Below are positions 1 through 10,735 of a stretch of DNA of 64,000 nt, piece after piece (position 1 is the first letter of the stretch; each line of letters begins with the position of its first letter). A program made the translations under genes and the position numbers. The notes beneath the pieces were generated by a model. That model searched no databases. It was not told the origin of the DNA and saw nothing but the letters and a program-made list of their open reading frames with translations. The stretch is taken from assembly GCA_035236585.1 (NCBI GenBank), contig CP141136.1, forward strand, positions 53,461,136 to 53,525,135, read 5' to 3'. The DNA comes from Warburgia ugandensis (lineage: Eukaryota > Streptophyta > Magnoliopsida > Canellales > Canellaceae).

Positions 1-1341
1 AGGATAGACATTCTTGAATTGCCAAATGATAGAGAATTTATAATATAACAAGTACGTCAGAGCTTTTACATGATTTATATCTTTTTGATGATTTATGACG
101 GGTGCTTCCACCCGGTGGGTACTATGCTAGGAGGGTTGTAGGGTTAAACAGCCGCCCTCTGACTTTGTGAGGATGATGATTAGACACCGCCCTTAAGTGA
201 TATAAGGCCAAGTACGTAGGTGGTGGTATCATGGGTAGTCCCCCCTATGGGTCCATTCCTTCCCATGGGAATGAATAAAGTCTCCCGTTTGGGTGTCGAC
301 AAGGAGTGGTAGTAGTTCAGATTCTGATGGGATTGCACTATAGCATAGTAGCTCATATAGTTATTCTACATGTTCATATGGATTTATATGTGGGATGAAC
401 CGGGACAAGATGGGCCTAGGCCGTGAGGGACTCCAGTGGCTGATGCGGACTGCATAGGAGGGACCCAGAGTTAGTACGGGTACACATCACCGGTGATTGA
501 GTATCTTGGGACATTTTTTGTATTGTTTTGATACAATGTCTTGTTTATCATGATTGCATGCATACTATCCTGTGGACATAGACTCATATTGTTTTGATGT
601 ACGTATCTTTGTATTTTGATCATGCCTTGCATGCCATCCTGATTTAACTTGATACCTGTTTTGTGAAGGTTTATAAGTATGAGCGTTTGATTATTTGACA
701 TGTTTGATATATATTTCCTTCATGAGAATCATATTGTAAATTCTGTTAAACTTTATTTGAGTGTAATCACCTACACAAGCATAGCTTGCTGAGGCATTGC
801 TTTGTTTTGCAATACCTTAAATTTGAAACATGATAACCAAAAGGAAAGCGAGCAGAGTAGCGGTGATTTAGAAGAAGACTTGAAGACCATCCATTTTATT
901 TCCATATTCGGACATAGATTAGAATATGTCTCTTGGATTGGTATTAGACTTTTGAGATTTTACGTAGATGTTTATATATTTGGATAGATTGGACACATAT
1001 TATGGTATGGAGAATGTTAAATCTTAGATGTAAATATTGTCGTGATTATGGATGGAACTTGGTGACATTTGACTTGATTTATTATCATCTTTAATTAGCC
1101 TTTGTATTTATTGTGGTTTTGAATCGAGCATGCTCAGAGTATAATGTGTTTAATTTTATTTATGATTACAGTTTTTGAATGTGGTTGACCTCGAGATTTT
1201 CGCTTTCAGTCAATTCTTTTAAAGCTGCACTAAAATTTTTATACTTTAAATTTTTATTTAGGGATCCCGTTTATTTTTCTTAAAACATATTTTTATTTTT
1301 ATTATTATGGGAAAAAGGTTTGGAAAAAACCCGGGATGCCA
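1..1341 (+). mobile_element. 3' part of a long LTR (Del/Tekay-like family), cut by window edge
   Basis: Non-coding sequence that ends in AAAACCCGGGATGCCA at 1341, directly against a Ty1/copia integrase reading frame that starts about 1348. The end matches the 3' ends of other large LTRs here (AAAACCCAGGACGTCACA at 48195; the complement of the left ends at 21080, 27505 and 29737), so I read it as the same broad family in plus orientation. The left end lies outside the window, so neither total length nor the target duplication can be seen. The stretch around 90-300 has runs of C and G (for example CCACCCGGTGGGT), richer than the flanks. Large non-coding LTRs with near-palindromic TGT..ACA ends are typical of plant chromoviruses; the lineage name is inference. 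Confidence 0.55.
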
Positions 1342-2060
1342 TAGTTATCATCTCAAGGACATAAATACAGTGCAATATTTCTTGATGATCATTATAAATA
1401 TGTGTGGACTTCTCTTGCTAGAAAATCTGATATCTTTGATATATTTCTTCAATTTCAAAAACTAGTGGAAGGGCAATTTGATCAAAAAAATTAAATCTAT
1501 TTAGATAGATTAGGTCAGTGAATACAGCTGTTCACGCACATTTTAAATCGTGAGGGATCCGGCATCGTGTTGTGCCTCCTCAGACACACGAAAAGAAGGA
1601 TCTGTTGAACTGAAGATCCATCATCTTGTAGACACCACACTTTTCCTCTTAGTCCACTCATAAGAACTTAGATGGATCATCAACATACTTAATAGATAGG
1701 ATGTAATCACCTATAATCCAGTGGAAATGTCCTCTTGAGATACTATTTAAGAAAAAACCAAACTACACATTTCTTGGAGTTTTATGGTGTCGGGTATTTC
1801 CTTATTTACGTCTATATAATACCAACAAGTTAGAGCATTACCTTGCATCTTTCTAGTATATAACACTTAGCATAGTGGACATAGGTGTTCTTCTCCGAGA
1901 CAATTCAACTTTGAGGAATGTAATAGTGAACGCAATTCCATCCGTATACATGGCCTTTTTTGTCATTTTCCACACAGATAAACCCTATGTTCAGTCCATA
2001 TAAATTCATTACTACAAGAACTCCCAATGCGAGGGATTCATACTTCTTTAAATGTAGCAT
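1342..2060 (+). pseudogene. Ty1/copia integrase-region fragment (fossil)
   Basis: Plus-strand translation from about 1348 reads GHKYSAIFLDDHYKYVW and then KSDIFDIFLQFQKLVE, a recognisable copia integrase core (the usual form is G-Y-K-Y-F-L-x-F-x-D-D-x-S-K-Y-x-W). Further along are degraded matches to the later integrase region (GIRH, THE, the KKPNYTFLGV and FPYL blocks around 1750-1810). The order is colinear with a copia pol. It is broken in several places and is clearly non-functional. Its upstream half is separated from it by the LTR ending at 1341. It lacks visible LTRs of its own. Domain identity is well supported; the right boundary is approximate. Confidence 0.75.
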
Positions 2061-4199
2061 TTCATTTTGCAGGCCACCTGAAACTGTGGTTTCACCTTTA
2101 ATTTTAGTAGCATCTCTTCTTTCTTCTGATGCTAGCTTTCTATCGACGCATGTTAAAATCTCGTGTTATATGTTTCCTTACACTTGGTAACCCGAGTAAG
2201 TATGAACAATTATATATAATGTGCTCACGTGGGTCATGCACCTTCCTTTCTTATCTACCCACATGTCTACAAATTTTGATTTTGAGTAGTTACTGTGAGC
2301 CATATAAACTGGGACTCAAGTTTATGACAAAAGAAAAAAAAAAACGCTGGAAGCAAAAAAATTCATTCTTTGCATTTTGGTGTGTCCATTTTGGCATTGA
2401 AAATCATTTTGGCATAAAGTCGCCTTATGGAGGGCCTACAAGTCACCATAGCCCGTCCAATTACAATTGCTACTAATTCAAATGAGTAGTGGTTCTATAT
2501 CCTTCTTAATACTCACAGCAATCTCAAATTTGAGAACTCCAGATACGATTAGTTCTCTATTATTCTAAAATGTGTCTTCAAACAAATTCATGAAAATATG
2601 ATGTACATAGAATGAGGCGAACTAAAAACCATAATCCCGCCAGAAGATTATTGGGTTAAGAAGTGCATTTAAAGGTAACTTCTGTCACGATCTTCTAATA
2701 TAGTACTCGTCCTTGCATTTTATTTTACTTGAACATTTGCATGTGTGTGTGTCCGCGCGCGTTCGTGCATGCATGTGTGTGTGATTCATATCCTCAAATG
2801 TAGTTAATGTTGAAATGCAATAAAAGGAAAATGTGGAGTTACTGTTGGTGGCATTTTAGGATGGTTATTTTGCTTGGAGTTGATCATCAGTAGACTAAAC
2901 ATATGATGCTGAAAAAAAAAAAAAGGATTCGAAAGTATTACAAGATCATGAATGAAAATGTCAAAAATTTAGTTGAACCAAAATTCTTTAGAAAATCTTT
3001 CATCTCTGTCAAAATAGTTTCAACAGCGCTAGTCAAGATGAAGCGGATGCACATATGCTAAATACTTGTGAGGTAATGTGAAGTATGCAGGAACTCCTCC
3101 ATAACATGTATCCTATTGTATAAAATGATATTTTCACCGTTGATAGTGTAACTGTCACTTGGAAGTATACCAAGCAAACCTATAAAGCATGCTTTACCAT
3201 GGAATCCAAGTTTATTCCTTTAGATAAAGTAGAGCAACAAGAATAATGGCTCATAAACTTATTAGCATATATTCCTTTTATGGAGCAAGTCAGTTTCAAC
3301 TATCTCAATTCATTGAGATAGCCAAGCCATTACAGCATGGGTTAAATGCAGGGTTTACAATGAAAATCTAGGCATATATGTCTATGGAACAACACAATGT
3401 TAGACAATTACTCTCATGCAAGACAATTACTCTCTCTCTCTCTCTCTCTCTGCTTTTTTCTTCTTTTATGGTGAAATTTAGGCAAATCATTGGCATAGAT
3501 ATTTTTCGTCGAACTGATGGATTCACATTGTCAAATACTAATGTGGTGATTGCACCTTGGAGAAGGCCACAACAATCTAATTGCACAGGAACTATTGGTG
3601 GGTCGATAATCTATCTCAAGAGTAGGTTATTCTTGCAATACGCCTCTAAAATTGACACTTGATCTTTTATTTAGTCTCAAACTATGTAGTATGTTAGTAT
3701 TTAATTTTCTGTCTTTGATTTTACAATTGTTAAATTATTTGAACTGTATTCTATAAGATTATCTAACAAAAAGTATACAAACACCACCAAGTTTGTAAGC
3801 ATCGACAGCATCACTATTACTAAATTCATCCAAGATAATTTAGTTTTAATTAGCTAAAGTAGAGAAATTATACTAGTAGAACAAGGATTAAAGATAATGA
3901 CCTTCATGAAGCCAAAGTATCAATTGCATAGTCAAAAGTAAGACTACCTATATTAGGTTATCTTACATTACGAATAGGTAAATAAGCTACAAGGGTAGAT
4001 TTTTGAGTATGTACTATTTGGTCAATCGATTTGTGAGGGATCAAAAGAAACTTCAATTCGGTCAAAAATGCATAATGTAGTATATACTTCAATGAGAATA
4101 TTGGTTTGGAGCATAGTTTAAGAACATGAATAATCAACTTGACTCAAAAGTGAGACATGTTGACTTAAGAAGAACATGCAAATTATTCAAATCTCAATA
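2061..4199. other. Intergenic, no gene recognised
   Basis: AT-rich sequence without a convincing coding frame on either strand. Short open frames here lack similarity that I can recognise. It contains a TG/CG-rich stretch near 2738-2783 and a short CT tract (3430-3451). Confidence 0.6.
3430..3451. repeat. (CT)11 microsatellite
   Basis: Perfect CT dinucleotide run, shortest of the CT/GA tracts in the window. Confidence 0.95.
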
Positions 4200-6230
4200 T
4201 CTTGGGGTTAACATCTCTTAATTGCCAGTATGGTCCTTTGCTCAGATCATGGAATGCATAGTGGGTTGTCTCCCTTCTTTGTACTTGGGACCAACATTAT
4301 ACTTCAAAGCCTTCTTTACACATGTGGCATTGCCATTGAAAGATTCATATCTAGGTTGGCAAGTAGCAAAAAAATTATCTTTCAATGGCAGGGAGGGTTC
4401 AACTCATTAACTAAGTTATTTGCAACTGGCCAGTCTACAAGCTTTTGTCATTTAAGTGTTTCCAATCTATCTTGTATTTTTTAGATAAGATTGAGAGGAA
4501 CTTCTTGTAGGAAGCTAACAAAGAAAACAGATCATATCATCTAGTTAGATGGAACAAAATTTGTTTGCCTAGACATTTGAGGGTCTTTGGGATTAACACG
4601 TAAAAAAAATTAATGGAGAAGTTATAATGGATTTGAAGATTTGGCAAGGAAGAGTAGAATCTTTTGCATCAAGTTATTGAGATTAAGTTTGGATTCAACT
4701 AAGGTTGCCAGAGCATTAATGAGAGGAGACTAAGGCATTCTTCCCAATGGAGGAACATTTTAAAAAATAAAAATAAAACAACTTTCTCTCAACTGTCATT
4801 AGATTCCAAGTGACATTAGGAAACAAACTCTCATTTTGGAATCACCTTTGTTGAGAAGAGATTTTTGCATCTAGATTTGATAGAATCTTTAATAACCCCA
4901 ACTTGAAAGATGCAGGAATTGCTCAGTTTGTTTCAATTAACACTGTTGAAAGAACTCATTAGGACTTACATTTTAGAAGAAATAATTTTTAGTCAAAGAG
5001 GACAAAGTTGGGAGAATATCCATAGTATCCTCAATACTATTTGCTTCAACTTCTATAAACAAGATAAGCTTATAAAGAATTATGGGATTGCAGACAAGTT
5101 TTTGGTAAAATCATACTATACAAAGCTTATTCACATGTTGGAAGGGAAGAACATTGATCACCATAGAATTTGGAACTTTCCCTCACCACTAGAACATTGA
5201 CTTTCATAGTGATTCTTGCACATCAAAGGATTTTAACTTTAAAGAATTTGAATAACTTCATTTGTCTAGAGGAGTCGTCATTTTCTATCATGAACAATAT
5301 GTCATTTACAACCTTGGCGTAGCAACTATAAACATAGAGTAAGCAACCTTGTTCTAGAAGATGCTTTTTCGTGGCATTCATGATTAAAATATTAACCATT
5401 TACTTCTTAATTCAGTTGATATTTTTTGGGCATTTTCAAACAATATAGTGTATCTTATTCCTTAATTCATTCGATATTGTTTGGGCATTTTTAAAGAATA
5501 TAGTATATCTTATTCCTTAATTCATTTGATATTGTTTGGGCATCTTTAAACAATATAGTGTATCTATTATCCATACGAAGGCTATCAAAGGGAGGGACTA
5601 GAGCTAAGATCATGTGGCATATTTTCTTTCTTGTGGTCACCGAGAGAGGGAAAGGAATAACTAAAGCTTTTCTAATAGACAGTCACTACTTGAAGTGCAT
5701 GGAACTCCATATTCAACCAAGTGTGTTATTGGCTTGTGTTCAATAAGGAATTCAAGGGGTTAATATCTCAGAACATAAGAAAAGTTGATAATTTTTATAA
5801 TTGATGCATCATTCAAAGCCAAGTTCACTCCAAGATGGATGTCCTTACCCATGGAAACATTTAAACTTAACTTTGATGGGTTTTTCATTATCAACACAAA
5901 GAGATTTGAGATTCAAGGTATTGATAGGAATAGCAAAGGAAATTCAGTGTTGGCCTTTTCTGGAACATTTGGAGAGGGCAACTCCATATAGATGAGTTCA
6001 CTGCTTTTCTCAACAAATTTAAATTTGGATAGCAAATAATCTTTCCCTCCTTAAAGTGGGAGGGAACTCCTCTAATGTTATAAGATAGCTAGGTGGAGTG
6101 TTAGAACCTCTATGGAAATATTACCAAGAAGTTGTGAAGATTAAATAGTGGATTCTAGGTTTCATCACTTCATGTTAAACGATTTACAAATGTTACAACA
6201 AATCTTCTAAAAAAATAAGGAGTATTGTGA
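4200..6230 (+). mobile_element. L1 LINE, 3' half: end of RT, zf-RVT region and RNase H
   Basis: Colinear remnants of a plant L1 ORF2. Around 4245-4480 the translation recalls the end of the reverse transcriptase (CIVGCLPSLYLG, then a RLASSKK and FQWQGGF block like the usual LSSWKGKxLSxGGR). Around 4480-4640 comes IRLRGTSCRK and DGTKFVCL, matching the IDRIRRxFLW..VxWDxVCLP block. Around 5830-6010 lies an RNase H domain: FKLNFDGF, IDRNSKGNSVLAFSGTFGEGNS, then KRFTNVTTNLLKK near 6175. The RNase H tail is characteristic of plant L1s. Many stops and frame changes make it a pseudogene. The 5' half (endonuclease and RT core) is absent, as expected from 5' truncation. No poly(A) tail or target duplication was identified, so the ends are approximate. 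Confidence 0.7.
5407..5565. repeat. Three tandem 55-bp units inside the L1 remnant
   Basis: Units begin near 5407, 5462 and 5517. Each starts TTAATTCA, carries GATATTNTTTGGGCAT and ends AATATAGTNTATCT. They differ at a few positions each. They lie between the zf-RVT and RNase H regions of the L1 copy, so they are probably a local duplication after insertion. Confidence 0.85.
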
Positions 6231-6409
6231 TAAGAACTTATTTCCCATGATTTTCTTGGTGAATGATTAGCTATTTTACCTTTGGTTTTATGACTTCCTC
6301 AATCATCACCTGCTATTCGAAAGAATTATACTTCTAGCTCTTTAGAGCCTCTACATAAGCATTATAGCTATTAATGCTCGCACAAACACATGCACATGTG
6401 GGATTGGAA

Positions 6410-6410
<1 letters not shown>

Positions 6411-6440
<30 letters not shown>

Positions 6441-6487
6441 TGTATGTATGTATGTATGTATGTATGTATGTATGTATGTATGTATGT
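6411..6487. repeat. (TATG)n tetranucleotide microsatellite, about 19 units
   Basis: Near-perfect TATG repeats, followed 60 bases later by a (TA)11 run at 6544-6565. It forms the left edge of the first unit of the tandem repeat described at 6478-10735. Confidence 0.95.
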
Positions 6488-6711
6488 GATTATTTTCACT
6501 TTTAGTGGTAGTAAACTTCCATCGATGAAAATCCACTAGAACAATATATATATATATATATATATTCACAACAAAATGGAATTTTCACTTTAGCAATAAT
6601 AACATTCCACCAATAAAAATCAACATTCTCTATAGGCTATTTTTATTCCCCAAACTCGTTTGCCTATTCATAAAATTCCCTCATGCTTATTTCCAAAACA
6701 CCCATCTGTAT

Positions 6712-9700
6712 TTCCTAACTCCGCTGATGGGGATCCCAAGCCTAAATAAAAGAGGAGGGTTTTGCATTAGTTGCCAACCAAAATGTAAAACCTTCTTGAA
6801 GAGGTCAAATATGCATATGTATATTAGCTTGTAAGTAAGAAGAGAAGATAATAAAAATCTTCTTCAACTTCTTCATGCATGACAACCCTAACTGACATGA
6901 ATCGATCACTAACATTCCCTCAAGCTAGGGCATCCCCCATAAGCGACACACTGCAACAGATCTTGGGTGCAGTAGAAAATGGGCAAGGGTTTCTAGGGTG
7001 TTCCCTTTAGAAGAGACGCCCTATGGAAAAACATGATGCATTGGAAAGTAGGCATGGGTTCATATCATGGGAGTCAAGAAGTGCATGGGTAAATAGATTT
7101 GCTCAAGAGCATAAGATTCGTATCGCCACATGGAATATAAGGACATTGACAGGTAAGAGTCTGGAATTAGTAAATATAATGAAACATAGAAAAGTCAACA
7201 TCGCTTGGATCCAAGAAACTAAGTGGAAAGGAGCTAAAACTAGAGAAATAGATGGGTATAAGCTCTAGTACGTAAGAAAGGATAGTAATAGAAATAACAT
7301 AAGGATAGTGGTAGATAAAGAATTAAAAGATAAAGTCATAGAAGTTAAAAGAACTTGTAATAGAATTATAATAATAAAACTTTTTCTATGAGAGAAGAAC
7401 ATAAATGTTATAAGTGCGTATGCATTGTAAGTAAGGTTAGAAGATAAAATCAAAGACAGTTTTGAGACGATATAGAGGGAGTTATACAAGAAATTCCCAA
7501 TACATAAAGGATATTTATAAGAGCAAACTTAAATAGCCATGTAAGAAAAGAAAAGGAAGGATATGGTAACATGAAGGTTGTGGTATTAGAGAATGAAATG
7601 AGATGGGGAAAGCTATCCTCTATTTGGCTTTGGCATATAACCTAGCCCTAGCAAACACATTCTTTAAAAAGAGGGATGAACACTTAATAAACTTTAGAAG
7701 TGGACTCCATAAAATCCAAATAAACTTTTACTTAGGAATACAAAAAGATCAAGGTGTACGAATTGTAAGGTGATACATGGTGAGGGTTTAACCTCACAAC
7801 ATAGGTTAATAGTTATGAATATTTACATTAAAAGATGGAAGAAAGAAAATGAACTTAATAGGTATCCAAAAACTAAGGGGTGAAACTTAAAAAGACAGAA
7901 AATCAACTCACTCAAAAATAGGTTGATGGTAGAAGGAAATTGGAAAAATGAAACAAAAGTAAACACCATGTGATTAATATGATAGAGTCTATTAAGAAAG
8001 TGATAAAAGATGTCCTAAGAGTATCTAAAGGTAAAAGGCAATTAATAAAGGAAACTTGGTGGTGGAGTGAAACAATGCAAAAAGTTATTAAAAAAATGGG
8101 CATATTTTAAAGCATGGCAACATACTAGAAATAATGAATAATATAAATAATATAATAATGATAAAAAAGGTTGGTAAGAGAATAGTGAGCCTAAACTCAA
8201 GACATATTATGATTTTTATAATAAACTAGGATCAAGAGAATGTGAGAAAGATGTGTTTAAACTTGCAAAAATAAGAGAACAAAAGGGTAAGGACTTAAAC
8301 CACATTAAGTATATTACAAGTGATGATCAAAGGGTACTAATCAAATATTATGAGATCAAACAAAGGTGGGAAAGTTACTTTAAAAAATTGCTAAATGACA
8401 ACTACCTTGAGAATATAAGTATTGAAAGCACTATAAACTTAAATAATAGTGAACATTATAGATATGATTGTAGGATTAGAGTACCTAAAGTGAAAGATGC
8501 CATGAAAGAGATGAAATCGGGAAAGGCTTTAGGGCTCAATGGTATACCAATAGAGGTATGGAAGCATATGTGAGATATTGGAGTAGTTTGGTTGACAAAA
8601 TTGTTTAACAAGATTATAAAATCAAAGAAAATGCTAGATGAATGGAGGAAGAGCTCTATTGTACCAATTTATATAATAAAGGAGACATATAGAGATGCAC
8701 TAATTATTGGGGGATCAAACTTGTGATTCACACTATGAAATTTTTTGAAAGAATGATTAAGATGAGGCTACAACATGAGACAAGTGTATTGAAGAACTAG
8801 ATTAGTTTCATACCTGGAAGGTCTACCATGGAAGCTATTTTCTTACGAAGACAATTGATAGAGAAATATACAAGGAGTAGGAAAGGCCTCCACATGATCT
8901 TCATTGACTTCAAGAAAGCATATGAAAGGGTCTCTAGAGAGTTAATATGGAGAGTGTTGTGAGAAAGGGGCTTTGCGGGGGTATATAGACATAATTAAAT
9001 ATACGTATGAGGGAACAGTAACAAATGTTAAGACCATTAGTAGAGAAACTGGTGATTTTTCTATCATTGTAGGATTGCACCAAGGATCGGCACTCCATAC
9101 CTTTTCATGTTGGTTATAGATGAGTTAACAAAAGATCTACAAGAGAATATTCCATGATGCATGCTATTTGCATATAATATAGTTTTAATTGATGAGACAA
9201 GGGAGGGTGTAAACACAAAGCTTGAGTTACAGAGAGAACCATTAAAACCTAAAGGATTTAAAATTAGTTGAACTAAGACAGAGTATATAGAATGCAATTT
9301 TTGCAAGAAGAGGAGTAGGAGTGGAGCACCAGTAAAGATTGATAACCAAGAAGTCCCTATAAAAGACCACTTTTGGTACTTAGAATAGATAATTCATCAC
9401 AATGGAGAGATTGAGAGGGAGGTTACCCAGAGAATCCAAGCGGGTTGGAACAAATGGAGATGCGCATCTAGAGTTTTGTGTGACAACGGGTGCCACTCAA
9501 ACTGAAAGGAAAATTCTATATGATAGCTATAAGGCGAGCCATGCTCTATGGATCAGAGTGTTGAGCAGTTAAGAAACATCATTTTCATAGGATGAGCATA
9601 ATAAAAATGATGATGTTGAGACGGATGAGTGGAAAGACAAGAAAGAATAGAATTTGGAATGAAACCATTAGAAGAAACTTAGGAATAGCACCAACAGGTA

Positions 9701-9965
9701 ACAAGATGAGGGAGATTAGACTTAGATAGTTTGGAGATGTCCAATGGAGACTGAAAATGATACTAGTTAGCACGAGTGAGGCAAACCAAGTAGAAGGTTC
9801 TAAAAGGGTAAGGAAAGGCCAAAATGAATGAATGGTGAGAAAAGATTTAAAAACTTCAAGACTAAGCGAAGCATGACACTTAATAAATAAAAAAATTAGA
9901 GGGTAAAGGAGGAACAAGATTCATGTGGCAACCCCTAATCAGAATAAGGTCTTGATGATGATGAG
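6712..9965 (+). mobile_element. RTE-type LINE, full length, with perfect 12-bp target duplication
   Basis: The insert is 3254 bp, the normal length for a plant RTE, and is flanked by ACCCATCTGTAT at 6700-6711 and 9966-9977. The 3' end is a GATGATGATGAG tail, typical of RTE, with no poly(A). The endonuclease begins around 7110 (IRIATWNIRTLTGK, then IAWIQETKWKG). The RT region carries GKALGLNGIPIEVWK near 8520, FIPGRSTMEAIF near 8810, DFKKAYERV near 8910, and GLHQGS near 9072. The catalytic YADD block reads FAYNIVLID near 9168, so both catalytic aspartates are altered. Numerous stops interrupt the frame; surviving pieces are 7023-7268 and 8253-8573. After the RT, MSGKTRKNRIWNETIRRNLG marks the usual C-terminal block. 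It is inactive but complete in extent. It sits inside the first unit of the tandem repeat. Confidence 0.93.
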
Positions 9966-10322
9966 ACCCATCTGTATATCCTCTTCTTGCACATAAATAT
10001 ATAAACAGTATAAAAAAGTGATGAATAAATGATATTTTATACATATATCTATGCTATATACAAAGCAAAGACCACACATGGTAACTCCACTAACATCATA
10101 TGACAGGTGTTTGTTTTATAATAAAAATTCATTGGAATAATATATATTCATGGAAAAATAGAATATTCACTTTAGAAATAAAAATCAACCTTTTTGTTCC
10201 TTGAATACCCTTTTGCCTATCCTCAAAATGCCGTCCTATCTATTTCTCAAAATGCCTTTCTGCACGTCACTTTCTTGTATGTAAATATCTAGAGACTATA
10301 GAAAGACACAAATATATGTCAC

Positions 10323-10324
<2 letters not shown>

Positions 10325-10417
<93 letters not shown>
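10325..10417. repeat. (TG)46 microsatellite
   Basis: Uninterrupted TG run of about 93 bp between the second and third units of the tandem repeat. Confidence 0.97.
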
Positions 10418-10418
<1 letters not shown>

Positions 10419-10735
10419 CATGTATGTATATACTATATATAAAGCAAACACCCTACTTGGTAAATCCATCGAGGAGCTGTATCATGGATGCTTGCTTTAT
10501 AGTAAAAATATATTAGTATAATACATATTCATAGAAAAATGGCATTTTCACTTTAGAAGTAGTAAATTCCATAGATAAAATTAAACTTTTCTATGAAATA
10601 TTTTATCTCCCGAATAACCTTTTGCCTATTCTCAAAATGTCTTACCACTTATTTTCCAAAATACCCTTCTATGAATCCCCTTATTGCACCTAAATATATA
10701 GAGAGTTAGAAAGACATAAATATATAATATGATGG

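Larger units (their letters stand above)
6478..10735. repeat. Three-copy tandem repeat of about 0.3-0.4 kb, first copy split by an RTE LINE
   Basis: The first unit occupies 6478-6711 and resumes at 9978 after the LINE; the second is about 10040-10316 and the third about 10425-10735. Shared blocks in order are AAGCAAANACC, ATATTCATNGAAAAAT, TTCACTTTAGAA, a TTTTGCCTAT/CTCAAAATG pair, CTTATTGCAC-like and TATAGAGA..AGAAAGACA. Units two and three are 378 bp apart at the AAGCAAA block, including the (TG)n tract between them. A fourth unit seems to start near 10730 and stops. Inverted relatives of the CTCAAAATG blocks occur near 51831-51905. No coding capacity was seen. The element type is unknown to me. 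Confidence 0.7.

Noticed and set aside
6411-6487. Possible telomere-like repeat
   Set aside because: The unit is TATG, not the plant telomere TTTAGGG.
10316-10521. Open frames made of alternating C and V residues
   Set aside because: They are translations of the (TG)n microsatellite.
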